Shown: piece after piece, positions 16,941-25,593 of the stretch
Layout: every line of letters starts with the position of its first letter
Position numbering within the stretch: position 1 is the stretch's first letter
Origin: Caballeronia megalochromosomata
GTDB taxonomy: Bacteria > Pseudomonadota > Gammaproteobacteria > Burkholderiales > Burkholderiaceae
Direction of reading: 5' to 3'
DNA: 64,000 nucleotides
NCBI GenBank assembly: GCA_001580565.1
Contig: LRBF01000258.1
Coordinates: 1-64,000, forward strand
Made by a program: the position numbers and the translations under genes
Notes under the pieces: model-generated
Told to the model about the DNA's origin: nothing
Databases searched by the model: none
The model's input: the letters and a program-made list of their open reading frames with translations, nothing else

Positions 16941-17768
16941 ATGGCGCAGGACACTACTTTTTCCGCATCGCTCGATGCGGGCCTGAGCGGCGCGACGCGC
17001 GTCTATTTCATCGTCGGCGATCCGATCGCGCAGGTGCGCTCGCCGTCCGGCGTGACGGCGGCGCTGCGCGCGGCGGGCCGCGACGCGGTCGTGATCCCGG
17101 CGCATGTCGCGCCCGGCGATCTTGGCGCGTTCTTCGCGGGCATCGCGCCGCTGCAGAACTGCGACGGTGTGATCATCACCGTGCCGCACAAATTCAGCGC
17201 GACTGAGTATTGCAAGTCGCTGACGGATGAAGGCGCGTTTCTCGGCGCGGTCAACATGCTCAAGCGCAACGCCGACGGCTCCTGGCACGGCGGCGCATCG
17301 GACGGCATCGGCATGGTCGCCGCGTTGCGGGACGCGGGATGCGAACCGAAGGCGAAGCGCGCGCTCCTGATCGGCGCGGGCGGCGCGGGATCGGCGATCG
17401 GCCATGCGCTCGTCGATGCCGGCGTGGCGTCGCTCGCGATCCGCGATTTCGATGCCGTGCGCACCGGCGCCCTCGCCTCGCGCCTCACCGCGCTGGGTCG
17501 CGGCACCGTGAGCATCGCCGACGATTCCCCCGCCGAAACCTACGACCTCATCGTGAACGCATCGCCGGCGGGCATGCGTCCGGGCGATCCGCTGCCGATC
17601 GATGTCTCACGCCTGACTCCGACCACCTTTGTCGGCGACGTGGTGACCAAGCCGCCGCTCACGCCGTTCATCGAAGCGGCCCGCGCGCGCGGCTGCACGA
17701 CCGTCACCGGCACGCAGATGTTCGGCCGCGTGTGCGACGCGATCGTCGCGTATCTGCTGAAGGACTGA
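16941..17768 (+). CDS. Shikimate/quinate dehydrogenase family protein
   Basis: A 275-aa AroE-fold NAD(P)-dependent dehydrogenase. Catalytic Lys84 sits in TVPHK and Asp121 in SDG; substrate-side Asn105 is in NMLKR, where AroE usually has NT. The dinucleotide motif GAGGAG is at 145-150. The substrate loop reads VRSPSG in place of the AroE SLSP signature, so it is more likely a catabolic quinate/shikimate-like paralogue than the biosynthetic AroE. AGGAGG lies upstream of the ATG. A GGAAT-type palindrome in its promoter links it to the flavoprotein operon. It could oxidise a ring hydroxyl of an alicyclic acid. Confidence 0.85.
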   Translation: MAQDTTFSASLDAGLSGATRVYFIVGDPIAQVRSPSGVTAALRAAGRDAVVIPAHVAPGDLGAFFAGIAPLQNCDGVIITVPHKFSATEYCKSLTDEGAFLGAVNMLKRNADGSWHGGASDGIGMVAALRDAGCEPKAKRALLIGAGGAGSAIGHALVDAGVASLAIRDFDAVRTGALASRLTALGRGTVSIADDSPAETYDLIVNASPAGMRPGDPLPIDVSRLTPTTFVGDVVTKPPLTPFIEAARARGCTTVTGTQMFGRVCDAIVAYLLKD

Positions 17769-17908
17769 AGACGCGAGGCATTTAGCCGCGCAGTGATTCA
17801 GAGCATTCTGGTTCAATCGCCAGCCGCATTCGTTCAACATTCCGGCCGCGCATTCGCGTCCCTCACGACGCGCGCCGGCCTGCTGCTTCGAAGTGAATCG
17901 CCGATAAG

Positions 17909-17937
17909 CGCCGCCTCTCACAGGGCGGCGTTTTTTT
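17909..17937 (+). terminator. Rho-independent terminator
   Basis: CGCCGCC (17909-17915) pairs with GGCGGCG (17924-17930), followed by seven T. It is about 140 nt past the shikimate-dehydrogenase-like gene. Confidence 0.8.
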
Positions 17938-18042
17938 GCGCGACGTTTCGGCCACGCCGGCGTGAGCGCGCGTTTCCCAAGTGACTCGCGCGCTTGCTTC
18001 GAGGACCCATGAAACGCGTGCAGGCGCACGCAAGAGGCTGGA

Positions 18043-18507
18043 ATGAAATCGGATCAAAAAGGAATTCAACGCGCGGCGCGTACGAGCTTCGCGGCCATCG
18101 CATTCGCCATGCTGGCCGCGTGCGCGACCGGACCGGGCGCATCGGCGCCGCTGCCGGCGGACAGCACGCTCGCGACCGGCCGCATCGTCGGCAAGCAATA
18201 TCTGACGACCGTGTCGACGGGCGCGGCGGGGTCTTCAGGACCGACGCTCGGCGTGGGCGGCGGCGGCATCGGCGGGAATGGCTGGAATGGCGTGGGCGGC
18301 GGCGCGGGCCTGAGCTTCGATCTGACGAGCCTGTTCCAGAAAAGTCCCGAACAGACCGCGAAAATCTACCGCTACAGCGTGCAGATGAAGGACGGCTCGA
18401 AGCGCGACATCGACAGCACGCTCGATCTCAACGACGGCGCGTGCGTGACGACGATCGATTCCAGTCAGCCCGGCTACCCAAGGCTCGCCAGCGGCGACGC
18501 CTGCTGA
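18043..18507 (+). CDS. Small outer-membrane-type lipoprotein, hypothetical
   Basis: A 154-aa protein with a lipoprotein signal: a charged N-terminus, a hydrophobic stretch AAIAFAMLAAC and the lipobox LAAC with Cys27. The mature part has a Gly-rich region (about 65-85: GVGGGGIGGNGWNGVGGG) and a C-terminal part containing IYRYSVQMKDGSKRDIDSTLDLNDGACV. It slightly resembles glycine-zipper SlyB/Pcp-type lipoproteins, but I cannot assign it. GAGG precedes the ATG. Its 3' end overlaps the convergent glycosyltransferase-like gene by 34 bp. Confidence 0.72.
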   Translation: MKSDQKGIQRAARTSFAAIAFAMLAACATGPGASAPLPADSTLATGRIVGKQYLTTVSTGAAGSSGPTLGVGGGGIGGNGWNGVGGGAGLSFDLTSLFQKSPEQTAKIYRYSVQMKDGSKRDIDSTLDLNDGACVTTIDSSQPGYPRLASGDAC

Positions 18508-19841
18508 TCTTCCGGGGCGGCTCGTCCGATGAGCCGCCCCGACAGCGCGGCGGCAACGCGCTGCACCACGGGCGCCCAGTCGCCCGGCACGCGCTGGCGA
18601 ATGAGCCGCACCGAGTCGTACCACGGCTGCGTCTCGCCTTCACCCCAGCACCAATGAGATGCGCGGTCGATCATCGCGAGCACCGGCTTGCCGAGCGCGC
18701 CGCCCAGATGCAGCGGCGAACTGTCGACGGTCACGAGTATGTCGAGCGCGCTGACGAGCGCGGCGGAATCGTGAAAATGCTCGCGATATTCCGGCAACCC
18801 GGCGATGCGCGCGCCAGCCGAGCGCATTGCGGCGATATCGCCTTCGCGGCCCGGCGCGACCGGATAGAACGCGACGTTCGGCAAGCGCCAGAGCGGCGCG
18901 AGCGCTTCGATGGGAATGCTGCGCTGCGCATCGCGGCGATGCGTCGGACTGCCCGCCCACACGAGACCGACGCGCAGCGCATTCGTGCCGTCCGACGCAA
19001 GCGCACGCCGCCATATGTCGATGCGCTCCGGCGCGGCGTCGAGATACGCGCGGCCATCGACCTGATGGGGCAACAGCCCGATCCAGGCCGGCATGCTCAT
19101 CATGCCGACGGTGTAATCCATCGCACCGAAATCATGCGCTTCGATCGCGACGCAATCCGGCACGAACCGCTGGATGAGCGGATGCAGCGCCGCGCGCACC
19201 GCCAGTAGCGCCTCACCGCCGTTTCTGCGCACGCCGTCCGCGAACTGCGGAAAGTAGCGCACGAACTGGAGGTCGTCGCCGAAGCCGAGTTCGCTGTACA
19301 CCACGACGCGCTTGCCGTCGAGCGGCTCGCCACGCCAGCGCGGCGCGATCCGCTCCATGCACGCGACGACACCGTTCTCGCCGTGCGCCGAGGTACGACG
19401 TTCGAAACGTGTCCAGCCGGCCCGCCAGCCGCCGCGCCGCAATTCGAGATCCGCGAGATCGACGGCGAGCCAGTTCGCATCCGGCGTCTGCGAAAGCGCC
19501 CCACGATACAAGGCTTCGGCTTCCTGATAACGTGCCTGTTCGTTGAGATACATCGCGATTGCGCCGGTCACGCGCCCGTCGCCGGGATGATGCAGCGCGG
19601 CTTCGCGCATGACTGCTTCCGCTGACACACTGTCGTGACGTCGCCAGAGGCAGTGGCTCAATTGCCAGCGAAGTTCGAAATCGTGCGGGAAGCGCTGCAG
19701 GGCTTGGAGACAGAAGCGTTCGAGCGCGGACCAGTCGCCTGAGCGGCGAATATCGAGTGCGATGGATAGCGCGTGGTCCGCATCGAGCGGAACGTTGTGT
19801 GCGTGGGAATCTTGCGGCGATGCGGCTGGGTCGAAAGGCAT
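18474..19841 (-). CDS. TPR-containing glycosyltransferase-family-9-like protein
   Basis: About 455 aa. The N-terminal third has TPR-like helices (ALQRFPHDFELRWQLSHCLWRRHD; AIAMYLNEQARYQEAEALYRGAL). The C-terminal two thirds have a GT9/heptosyltransferase-like fold (VVVYSELGFGDDLQFVRYF, RVGLVWAGSPTHRRDAQRSI, LVTVDSSPLHLGGALGKPVLAMI). Such TPR-GT9 fusions are common in Burkholderia and presumed to act in glycan or protein glycosylation. The start is uncertain: the ATG at 19841 begins plausible protein but has no good Shine-Dalgarno, and the open frame continues to 19964 with unlikely residues. It overlaps the convergent lipoprotein gene by 34 bp. Confidence 0.8.
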   Translation of the reverse strand: MPFDPAASPQDSHAHNVPLDADHALSIALDIRRSGDWSALERFCLQALQRFPHDFELRWQLSHCLWRRHDSVSAEAVMREAALHHPGDGRVTGAIAMYLNEQARYQEAEALYRGALSQTPDANWLAVDLADLELRRGGWRAGWTRFERRTSAHGENGVVACMERIAPRWRGEPLDGKRVVVYSELGFGDDLQFVRYFPQFADGVRRNGGEALLAVRAALHPLIQRFVPDCVAIEAHDFGAMDYTVGMMSMPAWIGLLPHQVDGRAYLDAAPERIDIWRRALASDGTNALRVGLVWAGSPTHRRDAQRSIPIEALAPLWRLPNVAFYPVAPGREGDIAAMRSAGARIAGLPEYREHFHDSAALVSALDILVTVDSSPLHLGGALGKPVLAMIDRASHWCWGEGETQPWYDSVRLIRQRVPGDWAPVVQRVAAALSGRLIGRAAPEDQQASPLASLG

Positions 19842-20113
19842 GAACGGCGGAAGCAGGAAATTATTGAAACGCCTGCTGAGTTTATATGATTCGCACGACC
19901 TAAGAGCGCCTCGAAACACAAGACAAATCTGAAAATCGAAACAGTACGATCGATTACTTTGCATCTCGAACTATCCACGCGAACCGTCGTGAAACGCAGT
20001 AATTCGCGTCGGCGATTGTGCGCGACGCGGGGCTTTGTCATACTGCGTTCAGTTGCCCTGTCTCCTTAAGCGCCCGCTCTCGAACTATCGAGCCCACAAG
20101 CGGACGCCCCCTC

Positions 20114-20139
20114 GCCGCCTCTCCAGGCGGCATTTTTTT
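20114..20139 (+). terminator. Orphan Rho-independent terminator (possible sRNA end)
   Basis: GCCGCCT (20114-20120) pairs with AGGCGGC (20125-20131), followed by A and seven T. No plus-strand coding gene lies within the preceding 1.6 kb; the nearest, the lipoprotein, ends at 18507. It may therefore end a small RNA starting around 19990-20060, or serve as an insulator. Confidence 0.65.
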
Positions 20140-20162
20140 GCGCGCGACCTATTAGCTTTGAC

Positions 20163-20203
20163 GTAAATCTCTGATTTACAAGCAATCCTATGATAATCAT
20201 AGG
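20163..20203. promoter_or_regulatory. Twin perfect palindromes upstream of the acyltransferase
   Basis: GTAAATC-TCT-GATTTAC (20163-20179) and CCTATGAT-A-ATCATAGG (20187-20203) are both perfect inverted repeats in an AT-rich stretch. A TTGACG -35-like element precedes them at 20158. They could be operators or a structured leader; no matching regulator is visible nearby. Confidence 0.45.
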
Positions 20204-20366
20204 AACGCGAGGTCCGTTTCGAATCAGGTGGCGAACCGCTCCTCGTTGCTGAGTCAGCGCTCCACGTGTGCGGATGAATTCAAAAGGTGGCCCCGAAAGA
20301 GAAAAAGCCGCTCAAAGCCGGGTGGTTGACGCTGCTAGAATGCGCGGTCAAACGGAAGGGGACGCG

Positions 20367-21407
20367 GTGGAAAAGCGAAGAGTAGGCTGGATCGATGCGG
20401 CAAAGGGAATTGGCATTTTCTTCGTGGTTCTCGGCCACAGCCCGCTTTCCTATGAGAGCCGGGCGTTCGTGTACGCGTTTCACATGCCATTGTTCTTCTT
20501 TCTTTCCGGGTTTCTTGTCGCCAAAGCGAACTCGCTTTCGATGGCCGACAAGGCCAGATCGTTGCTGTTCCCCTATTTGCTGCTGTGTCTCATACAACTC
20601 GCAATCTTCAACGCGTATGAGAAAGCGCTCAACGAAGACCCGACAACGACAGCACAGGTCATATGGGGATTTCTGTACTCGTCCGCACCAGCGCTGAAAA
20701 TCGACAAGCCCTACTGGTTCCTCCCGTGCCTGTTTGTGACCTTCGCATATTTCAAAATACTCACGCGACTGAGGCCAACATGGACATTGGCAATGACAGC
20801 CGTTTTTCTTTCGATCATTGCCTACCAATACAGCCTGATAGCAAGGTCAATGCACCTGCCTAGGTGGCCTTGGAGTTCCGATACGGCATTGATGGCCGTT
20901 TGCTTCATGATCGCTGGCTACCTATGCCGACCGCTCTCGCCCGTGATCGAGCGCTTACGAAGACGCACGTCGCTTTATCTCGCAGCACTTTTGTTTTTCG
21001 CGGTATGGGTGGTAGTTCAGTTCAACAGCCGAAGCGACATGCTCGGACTCGGCTACGGACGCCATCTATACCTCTATGCGGCCGGATCGGCCGCGGGCAT
21101 TGCTGCCTCCATCTTGCTGGCGCAAGCGCTGTCACGCGTCACAATAATGAAATGGCTAGGCGAAAACAGCCTCACGCTTTTCATGTTCCAAGGCAACGTT
21201 TTGATACTTATTAACGTTGTAATCGGGCAGTTGAATAATGCGCAAATCACCGATTGGCATGTGGCAGACACACTCAAGTGGGGATTGATTTACGCCCTGG
21301 TCGCAATCGTCGCGTTGATCCCATTCTGCTGGCTTGTGAACAGATATACCCCGTGGCTGGTGAGAGGTCTACCTAAAGCATCGCAGAAATCAGTCGCGGT
21401 CAGATAG
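20367..21407 (+). CDS. Acyltransferase family 3 membrane protein
   Basis: About 346 aa. This is an integral-membrane O-acyltransferase (Acyl_transf_3/OafA-type) expected to acetylate a surface glycan. The first helix carries the family pattern WIDAAKGIGIFFVVLGH, with Asp10 and His24 numbered from the chosen start, followed by FHMPLFFFLSGFL, and there are about ten hydrophobic segments. I start at GTG 20367 because GGAAGGGGA lies 5-6 nt upstream; longer starts at 20268 and 20340 lack this. Codon and base use are clearly AT-richer than the flanks, which suggests horizontal acquisition. No neighbouring glycan genes are present besides the GT9-like gene on the other strand. Confidence 0.88.
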   Translation: MEKRRVGWIDAAKGIGIFFVVLGHSPLSYESRAFVYAFHMPLFFFLSGFLVAKANSLSMADKARSLLFPYLLLCLIQLAIFNAYEKALNEDPTTTAQVIWGFLYSSAPALKIDKPYWFLPCLFVTFAYFKILTRLRPTWTLAMTAVFLSIIAYQYSLIARSMHLPRWPWSSDTALMAVCFMIAGYLCRPLSPVIERLRRRTSLYLAALLFFAVWVVVQFNSRSDMLGLGYGRHLYLYAAGSAAGIAASILLAQALSRVTIMKWLGENSLTLFMFQGNVLILINVVIGQLNNAQITDWHVADTLKWGLIYALVAIVALIPFCWLVNRYTPWLVRGLPKASQKSVAVR

Positions 21408-21606
21408 GCCAGGTGGCTGTCGGCATGGGAAAAAGCGCCTGCGCCCGGTTTGGCTGGGTGACATAAATTCCAGACGAATAATCGATGATTCGAGGCGGTG
21501 CCTTACTGCGTACGACGACTGCCTATGCTCTACCTTCGACGTAATTGCCTGCCTTCCCTCCGCCTGCGACGATGCAATCACACCGTTCATCGACAAGGAG
21601 AAGGAC

Positions 21607-22476
21607 ATGCCCGCGAATCGACATAGCGTCCACGCCGAAATCGCCCGCCCGGGTTACATCGCCACAACCGGCGGCGTCGAGCTCTTTTATCGCGACTGGC
21701 AGCCCCAAGGCACGCCCGGCAACGGCAAGACGATCGTGTTCGTTCCGAGCTATTCGCTGCCGAGCGACATGTGGGCGTATCAGATGCTGCCCCTCGCGCG
21801 CCAGGGCTTTCGCTGCATCGCCTACGACAGGCGCGGCCACGGCCGTTCGAGCGATCCGGGCGGCGGCTACGACTACGACACGCTCGCGGACGACCTCTCC
21901 GCCGTCATCGACGCGCTGGATCTCACCAACATCACGCTCGTAGGCTATTCGATGGGCGGCGCCGAAGCCGTGCGCTATCTCACGCGTCACGGCAGCGCAC
22001 GCGTTGCGCGCCTTGCGCTGATCGCATCGACCTTGCCCATGCTCGCGAAGACGCCGGATCATCCGGAGGGCATCGACCGCGCCTATTTCGACGCCTTCCA
22101 GCAGGACTTGATGACGGACTATCCGCGGTGGCTCGCCGATAACGCCCGGCCATTCGCCGGGCCGGACGCGTCGCAGGCGATGATCGACTGGATCCGGGAA
22201 ATGGCGTTGCGCACATCGCATCAGGCGCTCTTCGCGTGCAACGAAACGGTCAACGTCGGTGATTTTCGCGACGAGTTGCGCGACATCGACGTACCGACGC
22301 TCATCGTGCAGGGCGACCGCGATGTGTCGAATCCGCTCGAACTCACGTCGCAACGCACGGCGCGCCTGATACCGAACGCGCGGCTCGTCGTCTACGATGG
22401 CGCGCCGCATGGCGTCTTTCTGAGCGATGCGGCGCGACTGACAGCGGACATCGGCGCGTTTGCGTCGGAGTCTTGA
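21607..22476 (+). CDS. Alpha/beta hydrolase, non-haem chloroperoxidase-like
   Basis: A 289-aa alpha/beta hydrolase. The nucleophile elbow is GYSMGG (Ser115), the acid is in GDRD (Asp239 or 237) and the catalytic His is in GAPHG (His268). The start GYIATTGGVELFYRDWQPQG and VAYDRRGHGRS-type motif (here IAYDRRGHGRSSD) match the cofactor-free chloroperoxidase/esterase group, which are esterases with perhydrolase side activity. AAGGAGAAGG precedes the ATG. It is monocistronic as far as can be seen. The natural substrate is unknown. Confidence 0.9.
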   Translation: MPANRHSVHAEIARPGYIATTGGVELFYRDWQPQGTPGNGKTIVFVPSYSLPSDMWAYQMLPLARQGFRCIAYDRRGHGRSSDPGGGYDYDTLADDLSAVIDALDLTNITLVGYSMGGAEAVRYLTRHGSARVARLALIASTLPMLAKTPDHPEGIDRAYFDAFQQDLMTDYPRWLADNARPFAGPDASQAMIDWIREMALRTSHQALFACNETVNVGDFRDELRDIDVPTLIVQGDRDVSNPLELTSQRTARLIPNARLVVYDGAPHGVFLSDAARLTADIGAFASES

Positions 22477-22633
22477 AGGCCTGTCTGTGGCAGTGGCTTA
22501 ATAGTTTGTCGGATAAGCGCTGAGTCCTGACGCGTATGAAAACACTCATATCAATAGACTCTGCAAGAATCCCGGCACACCGTAGCACTGCGAATCGACA
22601 CAAGGGTCTGTTCATCTCCACCGGAGCACCGCG

Positions 22634-23119
22634 ATGATCTTCCACGCATCCATTCCCGCCCACGATCCGAAGCACGTCGCGCATGTGCTCGCCGAACTGT
22701 GGGACGGCTTCGCCGCGCCGTTTTCGCCGTTTCCCGATGCGTGGATGGCGGTCGCGGGCGACGAGCGCGGCAGCATCATCGAGGTCTATCCGAGCGACAA
22801 GGTGATCACGCCCGGCGGCGGCCACGAGGAAAGCGTCAGCTACGGCGCGGATACGCTGAAGCGCCCGCCGTATAGCGCGTTTCACATGGCGATCGCGACG
22901 AAGCTGAGCAGCGAAGACGTCATCGCGATCGGCGAGCGCGAAGGCTGGCGCGCGGTGCACTGCACACGGGGCGACAACTTCTTCCACGTGATCGAGTTCT
23001 GGATCGAAAACTCGACGATGCTCGAATTTCTCACGCCCGACATGCAGGCCGAATACCTCGCCTTCGCCACGCCCGAAAATTTCAAGGCGATGGCGGCCGC
23101 CGCCGCCGTGCCTCAGTAA
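22634..23119 (+). CDS. Conserved hypothetical protein, 161 aa
   Basis: No family recognised with confidence. The ATG follows GGAG at 7 nt spacing. The protein is soluble and acidic with no signal peptide. It contains AELWDGFAAPFSPFPDAWMAVAGDERGSIIEVYP and SAFHMAIATKLS, a pattern somewhat like vicinal-oxygen-chelate or NTF2-like small domains, and ends in an Ala-rich tail. Its stop overlaps the stop of the convergent MFS gene by 7 bp. Confidence 0.72.
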   Translation: MIFHASIPAHDPKHVAHVLAELWDGFAAPFSPFPDAWMAVAGDERGSIIEVYPSDKVITPGGGHEESVSYGADTLKRPPYSAFHMAIATKLSSEDVIAIGEREGWRAVHCTRGDNFFHVIEFWIENSTMLEFLTPDMQAEYLAFATPENFKAMAAAAAVPQ

Positions 23120-24462
23120 GCGCGTTCCCTGGCGGAAGGATCGCTGCGCAGTCCGACCATCAGCGCGGCGCCGCTCGCGAAGAGCAGCAGCGAAAGCAGA
23201 TGCACGGCGAGATCCATGCTGCCCGTCGCGGTGCGGATCTGGCCGATCACCCACGGACTCACGATGCCGCTCGTGATGCCGATACTGCTGATGACCGCGA
23301 TGCCCGCCGCCGCGGTCTTGCCCGGCAGATGGCTCGCCGGCACGGCCCAGAAAATCGGCAGCGCGGCGAAGATCAATGTCGCGGCGAGCGAGAGAATCGC
23401 GAGCATCAGTGGGAAGCTCGGGAAGTGCAGCGTGAGCGCCGCGAGCGCGATGCCACCGCCGATCGTGCAGCACGCGAAGTGCTTGCGCCGCTCGGCGACC
23501 CGATCCGAATGGCGCGCGATCAGAATCAGCCCCACCGCGCCGATCGCGTTCGGCACCACCGTGTAGAGGCTGACGGACACGACATCGGTGATGCCGAAAT
23601 CGCGGATCATCAGCGGCATCCAGAAGCTCAGCGTCAGCGACGCGCACGTCAGCGAAAAATAGATGAACGCGAAGAGATAGACGCGCGGATTGCGCAACGC
23701 GTCGAGCAGGCCGCGACGGTCGTGCGTGTCGGCGTGGGCGGTCGTTTCGGCGCACAGCGCGGCCAGGCGCTCCTGTTCCGTCTGCGTGAGCCAGTGCGCA
23801 TCGCGCGGGGTGTCGACCAGAAGCTTCAAGGCGATGAGCCCGAGCAGCATCGCGGGTGCGCCTTCGATCGCGAACATCCATTGCCAGCCGTGCATGCCCA
23901 TGACGCCTGACATGTCGCGCATGATCCAGCCGGACACCAGGCCGCCGAACACGCCCGCTACCGCGACGCCCGCGAAAAACACCGACATCACGCCCGCGCG
24001 CCGTTTCGCGGGAAACCAGTACGTCAGATAGAGCACGATGCCCGGAAAGAAACCCGCCTCGAACACGCCGAGCAGAAAACGCAGCAGATAAAAGTGTCCG
24101 GGCGTCGAGACGAACATCATGCCGACCGAGGCCGCGCCCCACAGCAGCATGATCCGCGTGAACGTGCGGCGCGCCCCGAATTTCGCGAGAAGCAGGTTGC
24201 TCGGCACTTCGAAGAGCACATAGCCGACGTAGAATACGGCGGCCCCGAGGCCGTACATCGCATCGGAGAAGCCGAGATCGTGCTTCATCTGCAACTGCGC
24301 GAAGCCGATATTGATGCGGTCCAGAAACGACACCACGTAGCACAGAAACAGAAACGGAATGATGCGCCACGCGACTTTGCGGAACAGCGCATCGTCCGAC
24401 AGGGCGTGCATTTGCGCGGCGGCGCTCGGGCTGAGCGCCGCCGTACCGATCGACTTCGACAT
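23113..24462 (-). CDS. MFS transporter, anion:cation symporter (ACS) family
   Basis: A 449-aa, 12-helix major facilitator of the ACS type (tartrate, phthalate, galactonate and hexuronate importers). The signature regions are visible: FLDRINIGFAQLQMKHDLGFSDAMYGLGAAVFYVGYVLFEVPSNLLLAKFGAR near the N-terminus and LLGVFEAGFFPGIVLYLTYWFP in helix 5. GGAG lies 7 nt upstream of the ATG. It lies 104 bp downstream of the MBL-fold gene on the same strand and probably imports the organic acid that the MBL-fold protein and the opposed IclR genes deal with. The substrate is unknown. Confidence 0.92.
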   Translation of the reverse strand: MSKSIGTAALSPSAAAQMHALSDDALFRKVAWRIIPFLFLCYVVSFLDRINIGFAQLQMKHDLGFSDAMYGLGAAVFYVGYVLFEVPSNLLLAKFGARRTFTRIMLLWGAASVGMMFVSTPGHFYLLRFLLGVFEAGFFPGIVLYLTYWFPAKRRAGVMSVFFAGVAVAGVFGGLVSGWIMRDMSGVMGMHGWQWMFAIEGAPAMLLGLIALKLLVDTPRDAHWLTQTEQERLAALCAETTAHADTHDRRGLLDALRNPRVYLFAFIYFSLTCASLTLSFWMPLMIRDFGITDVVSVSLYTVVPNAIGAVGLILIARHSDRVAERRKHFACCTIGGGIALAALTLHFPSFPLMLAILSLAATLIFAALPIFWAVPASHLPGKTAAAGIAVISSIGITSGIVSPWVIGQIRTATGSMDLAVHLLSLLLFASGAALMVGLRSDPSARERAY

Positions 24463-24566
24463 GTCTCGCTCCAGATGGGCGTGAGAAGGCCGGCGTCTTG
24501 ATCGCGCCTTTTGCCTGAAAGGAAGAAAGCGCGGCGCGTGTCAATACGCGCCGCGAGAGAAGCCGC

Positions 24567-25526
24567 TCAGTCCTGCAGGGCGGCCCACATGTCCTTGTCG
24601 CGCTGGGCCGTCCAGATGCGCGGGTGCTTGAGCCCGCTCGCTTCGTCATAGGCGCGCGACACGTCGAACGGCAGGCAGTGCTCGTAGATGAAGACGTGGC
24701 CGAACTTCGGGTCCATCGCCTTGCGGGTATGCGCCATCGAGCCCTTCAGATCGAGCTTCTCGGCGACAGCCTCGCGGCCCGCCTGAAGCAGCGTCGTGAC
24801 GAAATCCTTCGTGTAGTCGAGGCCCTTGTCCACTTCCGCCGGCGACAGCAGCGCGGGACCGCGCCCCGGCACGAGCTTGTCCGCCTTGAGCGCGCGCAGC
24901 GCTTCGAGCGTCGCGGGCCACTCCTCCAGTTGCGCATCGCCGCAATAGCAGGCGGCGTCGTACTCGACGAGATCGCCCGAAAACAGCACTTTCTGCGACG
25001 GCAGCCAGACGACCGTGTCGCCCTTCGTGTGGCCCGAGCCGAGATGCGCGATCTTCACTTCGAGCTTGCCGAGGAACAACGTGATTTCCTTCTCGAAGAC
25101 GAGCGTCGGCCACGTGAGGCCGGGCACCGACTCGACGCCGGCGAACAGACGCGGAAAGCGCTCGATCTCCGACTTCATGTCCTGCTCGCCGCGTTCGACG
25201 ATCATTTCATACGTGCCGCGGCTCGCGATGACCTGCTGCGCGCCTTCCGCGAAATACGCCGACGCGCCGAGCACGCGCACCGCATGGTAATGCGACAGCA
25301 CGACGTATTTGATCGGCTTGTCGGTGACGCTGCGGATTTTCGCAATGAGGTCCTGCGCCATCGCGGGCGTGGCGGTCGTATCGACGATCAGGACGCCGTC
25401 ATCACCGATAATCACGCCCGAGTTCGGATCGCCCTCGGCCGTGTACGCATACGCGTTCTCGGAGAGTTGCGTGAAGGTGATCTTCTTCTCTTCCAGATCG
25501 GCCTGCGATGCAAATGCTTTTGCCAT
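24567..25526 (-). CDS. MBL-fold hydrolase with degenerate metal motif
   Basis: A 319-aa metallo-beta-lactamase-fold protein of the quinoprotein-relay/SoxH-like type. The family motif HxHxDH is degenerate: residues 79-84 read HYHAVR, so the Asp and third His positions are Val83 and Arg84. Later ligands are present (His166 in GSGHTKGD, Asp185 in SGDLVEYD). Loss of site-2 ligands suggests a mononuclear enzyme or altered chemistry. I start at ATG 25526; the frame extends to 25598 without protein character. It is probably transcribed with the downstream MFS gene and is divergent from two IclR genes. Confidence 0.85.
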   Translation of the reverse strand: MAKAFASQADLEEKKITFTQLSENAYAYTAEGDPNSGVIIGDDGVLIVDTTATPAMAQDLIAKIRSVTDKPIKYVVLSHYHAVRVLGASAYFAEGAQQVIASRGTYEMIVERGEQDMKSEIERFPRLFAGVESVPGLTWPTLVFEKEITLFLGKLEVKIAHLGSGHTKGDTVVWLPSQKVLFSGDLVEYDAACYCGDAQLEEWPATLEALRALKADKLVPGRGPALLSPAEVDKGLDYTKDFVTTLLQAGREAVAEKLDLKGSMAHTRKAMDPKFGHVFIYEHCLPFDVSRAYDEASGLKHPRIWTAQRDKDMWAALQD

Positions 25527-25593
25527 GGTCGTGTCTCGCTTCCATTCTCGTGGGGATGGGAAGATGATCGGCGTGAAGCTGATTTTTGTCAAC

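Larger units (their letters stand above)
19842..20366. other. Gene-poor region with orphan terminator and two palindromes
   Basis: 525 bp without a credible gene. It contains a plus-strand terminator (20114-20139) that has no annotated gene in front of it, and two perfect palindromes (20163-20203) between that terminator and the acyltransferase. The base composition becomes AT-richer from about 20140 on. Confidence 0.5.

Noticed and set aside
17793-17984. A 63-codon open frame after the shikimate-dehydrogenase-like gene
   Set aside because: It runs straight through an intrinsic terminator and has no ribosome-binding site.
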